Notes: generated from the sequence alone by a model not told the origin. A stretch of DNA of 9,007 nucleotides from JAVBLG01 sp031553655 (GCA_031553655.1 JAVBLG010000108.1:1-9007); one strand, 5' to 3'. Positions 1-6,505 are shown, counted from the stretch's first letter. Numbers and translations: made by a program.

Positions 1-80
1 AATAAAGGGCGTAATTGGAGCTAAAATATATGCGTATTTAGACCAAAATGCCCAGAATTAGTCAACTTGCGGCATTTTTT

Positions 81-123
81 TGAATAAATAAAATTTGCAA
101 CAAAAAAAACGGCTATTTATTCA
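81..123. repeat. 10-bp AT-rich inverted repeat
   Basis: TGAATAAATA at 81-90 is the exact reverse complement of 114-123. The 23-nt loop includes a run of eight A residues (102-109). It could be the end of an upstream transcription unit read on either strand, or an operator. The A/T-only stem makes a conventional terminator unlikely. Confidence 0.45.
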
Positions 124-169
124 GTGTTTCCTTAAATAAGCAAAATACTATAAAATAATGGGGGTGGAT

Positions 170-271
170 TTGACAATTGTATTCAAAGGATCTTACAGAG
201 AATGATTACCAGAATGCGTCAGCCCTTGGAGATATCACAGGGTTGACACATTTTGTTTTGCATACTAACAA
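170..271 (+). promoter_or_regulatory. Weak candidate sigma-70 promoters for the racemase
   Basis: Two exact TTGACA boxes are present, at 170-175 and 243-248. Neither has a good -10 at normal spacing: TACAGA at 194-199 (18-nt spacer) for the first and TAACAA at 266-271 (17-nt spacer) for the second, each matching TATAAT at three positions. Either would give a leader that includes most of the hairpin chain. The assignment is tentative. Confidence 0.25.
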
Positions 272-427
272 AATCACCCGTTTAAGGTGATTAATCGCAG
301 CGCTTGCGCGATTTGAGTACGGCGTAGCTACGCTCTGCCTAGTTACGAATGCTAATGCATTAGGGCACTTACTGATGCAAGTGCCTCGGGCCTTCGCGCT
401 GAGGCGCGTCACCTCTTGGAGATATCA
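216..427 (+). repeat. 22-nt direct repeat around the racemase ribosome binding site
   Basis: Positions 216-237 and 406-427 match at 19 of 22 bases: GCGTCA, three unmatched bases, then CTTGGAGATATCA. The downstream copy contains the TTGGAG ribosome binding site of the racemase start at 432. The upstream copy lies 190 bp earlier and has no gene attached. The hairpin chain fills the space between the copies, which suggests either a local duplication or insertion of the palindromic segment. Confidence 0.6.
318..385 (+). repeat. Three-hairpin cassette, copy 1
   Basis: TACGGCG (318-324) leads into the 12-bp palindrome 322-333. The linker GCCTAGTTACG (337-347) follows, then a stem of 348-352 with 357-361, then a 7-bp stem of 364-370 with 379-385 whose loop and stem edge read CTGATGCA (372-379). 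The same three linkers recur in the same order upstream of the M20 gene at 2090-2158, with different stem sequences. The cassette lengths are 68 and 69 nt. It lies 46 nt before the racemase start codon. Confidence 0.6.
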
Positions 428-431
428 TAAC

Positions 432-1145
432 ATGCGTACTATCGGCCTGATCGGCGGAATGAGCTGGGAGAGCACCACCAGCTATTATCAAATCATCAAT
501 ATTGTGGTCAAAGAGCGTCTCGGCGGGCTGCATTCGGCCAAATGCGTTCTGTACAGCGTTGATTTTCATGAAATAGAAAAATGCCAGAGTGAAGGACGTT
601 GGGACGACGGCGCCGCCATTCTGGGCGAGGCCGGGTTGGCTCTGGAGCGGGCCGGGGCGGATTTTGTGGTAATCTGCACCAACACCATGCACAAGGTGGC
701 TACGCATGTTGAGGCCATGCTGGGCATTCCTCTTTTGCATATCGCTGACGCCACGGCACGGGTGATTCTGGATAGCGGCATGTCTCGCGTAGGCCTTCTG
801 GGCACGGCCTACACCATGGAGCAGGAATTTTACGCCGAACGCCTGCGCGACGGCGGGCTGGAAGTGCTTGTTCCCGAAGCGGCGGAGCGGACTGAGATTA
901 ATCGGGTGATATACGAAGAACTGTGCCTGGGGTCTATTGTGCCCGACTCGCGCCTTAACTTTCTGGACAGTGTAAACAGCCTGGCCTCACGCGGCGCTCA
1001 GGGGGTTATTCTGGGCTGCACAGAAATAGGCCTGCTTATCGGACAGAGTGACACAAGCGTTCCGCTGTTCGACACCGCGCGCATTCATGCTGAAAGCGCC
1101 GCGCTGTATGCCCTTGGGCTGTATTCCACCTCAGTTCGCGTATGA
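432..1145 (+). CDS. Aspartate/glutamate-family amino acid racemase (YgeA-like)
   Basis: The product is a 237-residue cytoplasmic protein of the PLP-independent Asp/Glu racemase family, which interconverts L- and D-amino acids with a pair of cysteines. The N-terminus MRTIGLIGGMSWEST is the typical first strand and loop. The two catalytic cysteines are C82 in the CTNTMHK motif and C196 in the GCTEIGLL motif, one in each half of the pseudo-symmetric fold. Length is normal for the family. The start at 432 is chosen over an upstream in-frame ATG at 375 because TTGGAG (416-421) lies 10 nt before it and homology starts there. Substrate cannot be read from sequence; YgeA relatives act on several amino acids, so aspartate specificity is not assured. 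The gene stands alone, convergent with the methyltransferase gene, with a long palindromic leader. Confidence 0.9.
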   Translation: MRTIGLIGGMSWESTTSYYQIINIVVKERLGGLHSAKCVLYSVDFHEIEKCQSEGRWDDGAAILGEAGLALERAGADFVVICTNTMHKVATHVEAMLGIPLLHIADATARVILDSGMSRVGLLGTAYTMEQEFYAERLRDGGLEVLVPEAAERTEINRVIYEELCLGSIVPDSRLNFLDSVNSLASRGAQGVILGCTEIGLLIGQSDTSVPLFDTARIHAESAALYALGLYSTSVRV

Positions 1146-1171
1146 GCTTCCTACTTACCGAGTAAAAATTC

Positions 1172-2013
1172 CTTAAAGCACTTTGTTTTTGAAATTATCC
1201 ATTGCAAAACACCTACCATAAATGAGGTATTAGCCTGTACTTCACCTTGTGCATATATTCCGCATATCCCGGCAAATTGGCGGCCAGATAGCGTTCTTCG
1301 TTCAGCAGACGAGCCACAATGCCGCCGCACAGCAAAACGGACGGAATCAGCCCCCACAGCGAGCCAAGGGCTGGCGGGGTGGATAAAAAGTAAATAAACG
1401 CGCCCACGTACATGGGATGACGCACCAGACTGTACGGCCCGGTGTCTATGACTTTTTGCCCGCTTTCCACTCGCACCAAGGCCGAGGCATAGCTGTTTTC
1501 TCTGGCCACGATGAAAATTATCCACAGGCTGAGCAGGGTCAGGGCATCACCCGTCAGAACCAGTGGAACCGGCAGCGCGGCCTCGCTTCGCCCGCAGTCC
1601 CAGGCGGACAGAGCGTACATGCCCAGTACGAACACGCTGTTGACCAGCTGGATTTTTTTTTGCGCCCCGGTAGGTTCCGCCAGCGGGTTAACCCCGATGC
1701 GCCGGGCCAGAAGAGCCGGGTCATGTTTCAGTAAATAAAGGCACGACCAGGTTCCCGCCACAGCCAGCAGAGCCAGATTCAGCCAGGCCTGCCAATAAAA
1801 TATGGTTCCGGCGGGCAAAAAGAGAAACAGAGCCATAACGGCTAAAGAAACCAGGGACGCGACCAGAGTTTTTTTGCCGAGAGCTTTTGTAGAGATGTTT
1901 GAAGTATCCATGGAATTTTTTACCTCCATGCGCACGCTCTGTAAGTATTTCAAAGTTAAAGCGTTACAAACATATGTCAATTATAGCATTTTGCTTTTGA
2001 GATTATCCATTAC
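1172..2013 (-). repeat. Direct repeats (~33 nt) flanking the methyltransferase gene
   Basis: Positions 1177-1205 and 1985-2013 match at 25 of 29 bases in the same orientation. Similarity continues for four more bases on the promoter side (28 of 33 over 1173-1205 and 1981-2013). Read on the minus strand both contain ATGGATAAT and end in TGCTNTAA. The upstream copy overlaps the likely extended -10 of the methyltransferase gene. The downstream copy lies just past its stop codon. Together they bracket the whole gene, which suggests a duplication, a small mobilised unit, or a repeated promoter. Confidence 0.65.
1213..1911 (-). CDS. Isoprenylcysteine carboxyl methyltransferase / PEMT-like membrane protein
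   Basis: The product is a 232-residue integral membrane protein of the isoprenylcysteine O-methyltransferase/phospholipid methyltransferase superfamily. Hydrophobic segments lie near residues 15-35, 39-61, 89-105, 114-135 and 169-201. The C-terminal SAM-binding signature is present: GPYSLVRHPMY at 158-168, then NEE at 204-206 and LPGYAEY at 213-219. Bacteria rarely prenylate proteins, so the real acceptor is unknown; a small amphipathic molecule or lipid is possible. Two in-frame upstream ATGs exist. The start at 1911 is preferred because GGAGGT (minus strand, complement of 1922-1927) lies 10 nt upstream, and the ATG at 1929-1927 is itself part of that site. The gene is monocistronic, convergent with the racemase and flanked by direct repeats. 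Confidence 0.85.
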   Translation of the reverse strand: MDTSNISTKALGKKTLVASLVSLAVMALFLFLPAGTIFYWQAWLNLALLAVAGTWSCLYLLKHDPALLARRIGVNPLAEPTGAQKKIQLVNSVFVLGMYALSAWDCGRSEAALPVPLVLTGDALTLLSLWIIFIVARENSYASALVRVESGQKVIDTGPYSLVRHPMYVGAFIYFLSTPPALGSLWGLIPSVLLCGGIVARLLNEERYLAANLPGYAEYMHKVKYRLIPHLW

Positions 2014-2036
2014 CGGAAACTTTTTTTTTAAAAATT
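1980..2036 (-). promoter_or_regulatory. Extended -10 promoter for the methyltransferase gene
   Basis: On the minus strand TGCTATAAT (complement of 1980-1988) is a perfect TATAAT with the extended TGN element. The -35 position 16-17 nt upstream does not match TTGACA, which is typical when an extended -10 is present. An A/T-only tract (2021-2036) sits upstream where an UP element would act. The start codon lies about 70 nt downstream. Confidence 0.55.
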
Positions 2037-2089
2037 AAAGCTAATTGTCCTACGCCGCCTTTCACCAGCGGCTCGGAATAGCATGTTAT

Positions 2090-2158
2090 TACGGCGGCTT
2101 CGCCGCCTAAGTTACGGACACTTTGTGTCCGGACGGCCCTGATAACGCACGGGCCGTC
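2090..2158 (+). repeat. Three-hairpin cassette, copy 2
   Basis: TACGGCG (2090-2096) opens a 6-bp GGCGGC/GCCGCC stem (2093-2098, 2102-2107). The linker GCCTAAGTTACG (2105-2116) follows, then a 7-bp stem (2115-2121, 2125-2131), then an 8-bp GACGGCCC/GGGCCGTC stem (2132-2139, 2151-2158) whose loop starts CTGATAACGCA (2139-2149). Linkers match copy 1 at 318-385 while the stems are re-paired with different bases. It ends 70 nt before the M20 start codon. Confidence 0.6.
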
Positions 2159-2193
2159 AGAGCATTTCGCTCATTTCATTCGCAAAACGCTCT
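2159..2193. repeat. 35-nt mismatched hairpin, copy 1
   Basis: AGAGC pairs with GCTCT at the ends. Then come a mismatch, TTT with AAA, another mismatch, GC with GC, and an 11-nt loop. A copy with the same length and the same two mismatch positions is at 8786-8820. It directly abuts the third hairpin of the upstream cassette. Confidence 0.6.
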
Positions 2194-2228
2194 AGTTATC
2201 AATACTATAGTTATATCAAGAGGAGCAT

Positions 2229-3374
2229 ATGGCAATATTCCGGCAACTCCCTGATGTGGTCGAGTTTACGCAAAAGCTTGTTCAATTGGAAACCACCGTT
2301 AAAGCCCGCAATGAACGCGTTGTACTTGAGCAGCTTGCGGCCTTATATGAATCGTTCGGTTTTACCTGCCGTCTGAACCAATATGATCCTGACGACCCCG
2401 CCAAAGTCAATCTTGTGGCTCAGTCCGCCCCCGAATCCTCACGGCCGGCGCTGTGCTTTGTAGGGCATATCGATACTGTGCCTTTCGGTCGGGCGACGTG
2501 GAAAGCTTCGCCGCTTTCCGGCGAAATTGTGGACGGTAAATTGTACGGGCGCGGCGCGTCAGATATGAAAGGCGGAGTGGCCGCCTATACCTGCGCCGTG
2601 CTTTCCATGCTGCCCAGGCTGAACGGAGCCAATATAATTGTGCATATATACGGCGGGGAAGAGTTGGGGCTTCTGGGCTCGAAGCATTTGGCAAAACGCG
2701 AACCGGACTCCATGGGCAAAATCGGCGCGGTGGTTATTGCCGAGCCTACCACCAATCGTCCGCAGGCCGGGCATAAGGGCGTAACTTGGGTACGTTTTGA
2801 AACAGACGGAGTAACATCCCATTCCGCCATGCCGGACAAGGGTGTCAACGCGCTGGCCAAACTGCTGCCCACGGCGTGCAGAATTAAAGATTACAAGCCG
2901 GAGCGTGAGCATCGCTATCTTGGGGTCGGCAGCGCAACGCTCACAATGCTGCATTCCGGCCTGAACCCCAATTCCGTTCCCGACTCAGCCGCGTTGACTC
3001 TGGACGTGCGTATTGTGGAAGGGCAACGCAGCGATGATGTGATGCGCGAAGTTCGAGCGCTTGCCGATCCTGAAGTTTCCGTATCTTGTTTCGCGGATGT
3101 GGAAGCCTTATGGACTGACCCGGAAAATCCATGGTACAAACGGGTGTGCGTTATGGCGTCTTCCGTAACCGGCGCAGCTTCGGATGTTGCAACGGCACTT
3201 TTCGCCACAGACGGAGCCGCGTTGCGCCTTGTGCTTCCGGATGTTCCCATGGTTATTCTGGGGCCGGGGCTGGAGGGAATGGCGCATCAAACCGATGAGT
3301 TCGTGGAATTGAAGGATTTGCGCGACGCGCAGGCCATTTATGAGAAAATTATCGCTGATTGGTACAACACCTAA
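2229..3374 (+). CDS. M20-family zinc peptidase/deacylase (ArgE/DapE-like)
   Basis: This 381-residue cytoplasmic protein belongs to the M20 metallohydrolases, which remove acyl groups or cleave small peptides with two zinc ions. Visible ligands are H80 and D82 in GHIDTVP, D112 in GRGASDMKGG, E144/E145 in YGGEELG (base and metal ligand), E172 in AEPT and H353 in MAHQTDEF near the C-terminus. The small dimerisation domain begins around 181-208 with GHKGVTW and SHSAMPDKGVNA, where H198 would reach the partner active site. The whole set is intact, so it should be active. ArgE (acetylornithine), DapE (succinyl-diaminopimelate) and dipeptidase relatives share these motifs, so the substrate is open. 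GAGGAG at 2220-2225 is close to the ATG (3 nt). Its stop overlaps the stop of the convergent ClC gene. Confidence 0.88.
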   Translation: MAIFRQLPDVVEFTQKLVQLETTVKARNERVVLEQLAALYESFGFTCRLNQYDPDDPAKVNLVAQSAPESSRPALCFVGHIDTVPFGRATWKASPLSGEIVDGKLYGRGASDMKGGVAAYTCAVLSMLPRLNGANIIVHIYGGEELGLLGSKHLAKREPDSMGKIGAVVIAEPTTNRPQAGHKGVTWVRFETDGVTSHSAMPDKGVNALAKLLPTACRIKDYKPEREHRYLGVGSATLTMLHSGLNPNSVPDSAALTLDVRIVEGQRSDDVMREVRALADPEVSVSCFADVEALWTDPENPWYKRVCVMASSVTGAASDVATALFATDGAALRLVLPDVPMVILGPGLEGMAHQTDEFVELKDLRDAQAIYEKIIADWYNT

Positions 3375-4672
3375 TCTCCATAAATTGACTGTCCGCCCAG
3401 CCGCCGCGCCAGGGTGTCGGCCACCAACGCGCAGACCAGCAACCCCGGCAGCGGGTCGTATTGGCCGGTGAATTCGCATACGATAAAAGCGGCCATGAAC
3501 GGGGCGCGGCTCACGGCGGCCAGGGTGCAGGCCATGCCCGAGGCGGCCATGAGCGCGGAGTGGCCCTGGAAAAGACCCATGTGAGACAGGCCCATGCTGA
3601 GAAAAGCCCCCAGCGCCGCGCCCATAAACATGGTGGGGGTGAAGATGCCGCCGGGCGCTCCCGAGGCATTGCAGCCCACAATAGCCAGAAATTTGCATAG
3701 AAAAAGCCCGATGATGAAAAGTTTGCCGGGTTCGGAGGTGAGCAGGCTTTCAACAATACTGGCGCCATTGCCCCATACTTGCGGGTAGAACATCGAAAGG
3801 GTCCCGGCCACAGCCCCGCCCAAAGCCAGACGCAGGTAAATTGGAAGGCCGGTTTTCTGGAACAGCCGTTTCCCGGATGATATGGACCAAAGATAAAAAG
3901 GACCGAACATACCGGCCGCGAGGCCGGTCAGCAACATCACCGCGTATTGTTCGAGGGTATTGTCCATAGTCACGGCAGCGGCGTAGAGCGGCCCATGGCT
4001 GACGTTAAAAACTTTCAAAGCTGTCACAGCGGTAAAGGCCGCGACGGCCACCGGCCAGATGGCGCGTGGGGCAAACTGGCCCCAGAAAATTTCGGCAATA
4101 AAAATGCTGCCCGCAATGGGGGCGTTATAGGCGGTGGCCATGCCCGCCGCCACACCGCAAGCTGTCCACAGCTTCCATTCTTTTTCCGGTGTGAAAATTT
4201 GCGCCAGAAGCGAGCAGGAAAGCGCGGCCAGCAGAATCATGGCTCCTTCCCTACCTATGGCGCTGCCGGTAGCCACAACGCAGAGAGATGCCGTCATTTT
4301 TGCCAGGCAGGCCGGGGTGTCGAACCGGCCGTTTTCAGAGCGGATCGCGTCCAGGTAATCCCCGGCATGGCCGGCGTGGGGCATGCGCTCGCTGAATCGG
4401 GGGTACAACCACAGGATAAAACCGGCAACAAGTCCGCCCAGCGCCGGAGAGAGCGCCCGTTTCCACAGCGGCAGACTTGCGGCTATGGGCACAAGATGCC
4501 CGTCATCACGGGAGAATAAAAAATTTTCAACAGACAGCAAAACTTGATGGTACGCTTCAACAGCCAAAAAGGCCGTTATACCGAGAATGGCGGCAATAGC
4601 CGCCGCGCGGGCCTGTTCTTTCAATGCGGTCTGCCTTGTGTTTGAATTTGACGCCTTGCGGTTCCGCCCCAC
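3371..4672 (-). CDS. ClC-type chloride channel/antiporter
   Basis: This 433-residue polytopic inner-membrane protein belongs to the ClC family of chloride channels and H+/Cl- exchangers. Family landmarks are the gating glutamate E142 in GREGA (usually GREGP), PIAGSIFIAE at 185-194, SGAPGGIFTP at 337-346, SRAPF at 388-392, and a C-terminal Tyr at 431 that aligns with the chloride-coordinating Y445 of E. coli ClC-ec1, two residues before the end. Departures are visible: the GSGIP selectivity segment reads AGHAG or GHAGD around 100-105, and the internal proton glutamate (ClC-ec1 E203) aligns with Ile195. No CBS domains are present. The GTG start at 4672 has no clear ribosome binding site; TTG at 4624 with AAGG upstream is an alternative. 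The gene is divergent from rlmN with a ~55-bp gap. Confidence 0.87.
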   Translation of the reverse strand: MGRNRKASNSNTRQTALKEQARAAAIAAILGITAFLAVEAYHQVLLSVENFLFSRDDGHLVPIAASLPLWKRALSPALGGLVAGFILWLYPRFSERMPHAGHAGDYLDAIRSENGRFDTPACLAKMTASLCVVATGSAIGREGAMILLAALSCSLLAQIFTPEKEWKLWTACGVAAGMATAYNAPIAGSIFIAEIFWGQFAPRAIWPVAVAAFTAVTALKVFNVSHGPLYAAAVTMDNTLEQYAVMLLTGLAAGMFGPFYLWSISSGKRLFQKTGLPIYLRLALGGAVAGTLSMFYPQVWGNGASIVESLLTSEPGKLFIIGLFLCKFLAIVGCNASGAPGGIFTPTMFMGAALGAFLSMGLSHMGLFQGHSALMAASGMACTLAAVSRAPFMAAFIVCEFTGQYDPLPGLLVCALVADTLARRLGGQSIYGD

Positions 4673-4727
4673 TATCGAAGAATTTTATTCTTTGCCCAAG
4701 AGAACTTTTTAAGTTAAGCGATTGCCT

Positions 4728-5798
4728 ATGGACAAAATAGATATACTTAATTTCACCAGACCTGAGCTTGAGGCCTTTATGGTTGAAACACTCGGCGAGC
4801 CGAAGTTCAGGGCCACCCAGATATGGCAGTGGCTTTGGCAGAATATGGCCCGCGATTTCGCGGATATGAGCAATGTTTCCAAGGTCGCCAGAGCCAGGTT
4901 GGCCGATTTGGCCGTTATCCGCTGGCCGGAAGTTGTCAAAATTCAGAAAAGCTCCGACGGAACGGAAAAATTTCTGCTGCGCCTGCGTGATGACGCGCTG
5001 ATCGAAACTGTGCTCATTCCCTCGGAGTCGCGCTCCGGCTCCATCCGTATGACCCAATGTCTGTCTTCACAAGTGGGCTGCGCTATGGGCTGCACCTTTT
5101 GCAGCACCGGGCATATGGGCTTTGAACGCCAGATGACCATGTCGGAAATTCTGGGGCAAATTCTTGTGGCCAGGGAGCATCTTGGCGACACCCGGCCCGA
5201 TCATCCGGTGCTGCGCAATCTGGTTTTCATGGGCATGGGCGAGCCCCTGCTCAATTTGGGCGAGGTTATGCGCGGCCTGCGCGCTCTCAACGATGATCAT
5301 GGCCTGAATTTTTCGCCCCGGCGCATCACCGTTTCCACTTGCGGCATTGAAAAAGGCCTGCGAGAGCTCGGCGAATCCGGGTTGGCTTATCTGGCTGTTT
5401 CCCTGCATGCGCCAAATCAGGCCGTGCGCGAAAAAATAATGCCCAAAGCGGCGGCCTTGCCCCTGGACAAGCTTATCGCCTCGTTGGCAGCTTACCCGCT
5501 GAAGACCAGAGAGCGTATTACCTTTGAATACCTGCTTATCGGCGGTGTGAACGACAGCGACGAGCAGGCTTTGCAACTGGCCAGGCTTGTTTCGCAAATC
5601 AAGGGCAAGTTGAACGTTATTGTTTACAATCCGGCCAAAGGCAGCCCCTATCGCCCGCCGGAAGAAAGCAGGGTGGAATCTTTTCTGGAATGCCTCAGAA
5701 AAAAACATATTACCGCTACCATGCGCAAAAGCAAGGGGCAGGATATTGACGCGGCTTGCGGGCAGCTGAAGGCCGGAGCCGAAAGCGCAAGCCTTTAA
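4728..5798 (+). CDS. rlmN: Dual-specificity rRNA/tRNA adenosine C2-methyltransferase RlmN
   Basis: RlmN is a radical-SAM enzyme that makes m2A2503 in 23S rRNA and m2A37 in some tRNAs. The 356-residue product has the CX3CX2C iron-sulfur motif at C118, C122 and C125 (CAMGCTFC). C111 seven residues earlier (the resolving cysteine, C118 in E. coli) and C344 in DIDAACGQL (the methyl-carrying cysteine, C355 in E. coli) are both present, so the mechanism is intact. GMGEP (169-173), the SAM-binding motif, and SLHAPN are also seen. It is full length for the family. ATG at 4728 is preferred; TTG at 4722 is in frame and no strong ribosome binding site decides between them. It is divergent from the ClC gene and convergent with the zraP-like gene, separated from the latter by a strong hairpin. 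Confidence 0.95.
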   Translation: MDKIDILNFTRPELEAFMVETLGEPKFRATQIWQWLWQNMARDFADMSNVSKVARARLADLAVIRWPEVVKIQKSSDGTEKFLLRLRDDALIETVLIPSESRSGSIRMTQCLSSQVGCAMGCTFCSTGHMGFERQMTMSEILGQILVAREHLGDTRPDHPVLRNLVFMGMGEPLLNLGEVMRGLRALNDDHGLNFSPRRITVSTCGIEKGLRELGESGLAYLAVSLHAPNQAVREKIMPKAAALPLDKLIASLAAYPLKTRERITFEYLLIGGVNDSDEQALQLARLVSQIKGKLNVIVYNPAKGSPYRPPEESRVESFLECLRKKHITATMRKSKGQDIDAACGQLKAGAESASL

Positions 5799-5834
5799 TT
5801 ACTCTTAAGATTTTTGGTAAACGTCTGACACGCC

Positions 5835-5883
5835 TATAAGCAAGAGAGGCGCATCCATTCCGGGTGCGCCTCTCTTGCTTATA
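5835..5883. terminator. 22-bp hairpin between convergent rlmN and zraP-like genes
   Basis: Positions 5835-5853 and 5865-5883 are perfect reverse complements (19 bp). Three more pairs (5854-5856 with 5862-5864, one a wobble) leave a five-base loop ATTCC. The hairpin lies 37 nt past the rlmN stop and 38 nt past the zraP-like stop, so it can serve both strands. No long U-tract follows on either side, so termination may be assisted, or the stem may mainly protect the 3' ends. Confidence 0.75.
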
Positions 5884-5921
5884 CCATCAATAATCTGGTG
5901 TGATATGCTTTTATGCCGGTC

Positions 5922-6431
5922 TTACCAGTTGCCGCCCATACCGCGTCCGCCCTTGTGCCAGCCGCCGTCATGGCCGTAGCCGCCCATACCGGACCCCATG
6001 CCCATGCCGCTCATGCCGGGACAACCGCCCATACCCATGCCGCCCATACCCATTCCGTGGCCACCGCGTCCGCCCATGCCGGGGCCAAAGCCGCGCCCGC
6101 CGTGGTGGTAGCCAAAGGTATCGGTACGCAACTTGATCATCTGGGTGTGCAGCGAGGCGATTTCTTCGGAAAGCTGGGCGATCGCCTTCTGGTCCGCATT
6201 GGGGTTGTTGGCCAATGCTCTGTATTGCAGACGTTTGGCTTCGAGTTTTTCACGCAGAGGGTAAAATTTGGCCTCATAATCCTTCACAATCTGCTGTTCC
6301 TGCTGAACCGCCTGAACCGTATCGTTGCCCTGAGGGACAGCGGGAGCGGCATTGACCGGGGAAACCATGTAAAAGCTGGAACCGATCAAAGCGGCGGCAA
6401 TCAACAGAGCGGGTAAAGTCTTCTTATACAT
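5922..6431 (-). CDS. zraP: ZraP/Spy-like periplasmic metal-binding protein
   Basis: The 169-residue product has a signal peptide (residues 1 to about 28: KK, a hydrophobic stretch, cleavage near VNAAPA). A charged helical core follows (about 35-105) with the QQEQQIVKDYEAKFYPLREKL pattern, NPNADQKAIAQLSEEI and SLHTQMIKLR, resembling the ZraP/CpxP/Spy family of periplasmic chaperones. The tail 108-169 is Gly-rich, with ten Met, five His and one Cys (C137), as in a Zn/Cu binding segment. E. coli ZraP binds zinc and acts as a chaperone that also damps ZraS signalling; the same is inferred here. AGGAG lies 7 nt before the ATG. A sigma-54 promoter is located 75-89 bp upstream, and the gene is divergent from the sensor kinase. 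The tail is encoded by short tandem-like GCCCAT repeats. Confidence 0.85.
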   Translation of the reverse strand: MYKKTLPALLIAAALIGSSFYMVSPVNAAPAVPQGNDTVQAVQQEQQIVKDYEAKFYPLREKLEAKRLQYRALANNPNADQKAIAQLSEEIASLHTQMIKLRTDTFGYHHGGRGFGPGMGGRGGHGMGMGGMGMGGCPGMSGMGMGSGMGGYGHDGGWHKGGRGMGGNW

Positions 6432-6505
6432 TTTTGAACTCCTGGAATTATGTTTGTTATATTTTTTATGGAGACCAACATGTCGCCATGCTTGCCCTGC
6501 TTATA

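Larger units (their letters stand above)
1..431. other. Gene-free 5' region upstream of the racemase
   Basis: No credible coding region is seen here. The first ~200 bases are AT-rich and hold a 10-bp perfect inverted repeat (81-90 and 114-123) and a TTGACA box at 170-175. From 250 to 405 the sequence becomes an almost unbroken series of small hairpins: 250-257/267-274, 272-278/286-292, 293-298/308-313, the palindrome 322-333, 348-352/357-361, 364-370/379-385 and 383-387/401-405. Some are mutually exclusive because they share bases. The region ends in the ribosome binding site of the racemase gene. It is probably the promoter and long 5' leader of that gene, but no known riboswitch class is recognised. 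Confidence 0.6.
2041..2228. other. Hairpin-rich intergenic leader of the M20 gene
   Basis: No gene is seen between the methyltransferase start and the M20 start. The space holds the methyltransferase promoter and then four hairpins with little or no spacing: 2093-2098/2102-2107, 2115-2121/2125-2131, 2132-2139/2151-2158 and 2159-2163/2189-2193. A further GCCGCC at 2054-2059 can pair with GGCGGC at 2093-2098 in competition with the first hairpin. None is followed by a U-tract, so ordinary intrinsic terminators are not indicated. Confidence 0.55.

Noticed and set aside
214..246. 10-codon possible leader peptide ahead of the racemase hairpins
   Set aside because: Starts at ATG 214 and stops at TGA near 244, but lacks a ribosome binding site and any amino-acid-run pattern of an attenuator.
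238..405. MITE-like element between the 22-nt repeats
   Set aside because: No terminal inverted repeats are visible next to the direct repeats, and 22 nt is long for a target duplication; kept only as a duplication observation.
293..411. tRNA or known riboswitch in the palindrome region
   Set aside because: No cloverleaf, no T-loop GGTTCGA motif, and no match to riboswitch cores I can recognise.
206..412. 68-codon minus-strand frame across the palindrome chain
   Set aside because: Lies entirely in non-coding hairpin sequence; no recognisable protein features or ribosome binding site.
318..2193. CRISPR array
   Set aside because: Hairpins are not regularly spaced identical repeats with spacers; no cas genes nearby.
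5913..6416. Long open frame on the plus strand opposite the zraP-like gene, Ala/His-rich
   Set aside because: It is the antisense of the Gly/Met/His repeat tail and GC-biased codons. The minus-strand product has a signal peptide, a good ribosome binding site, a promoter and family resemblance.
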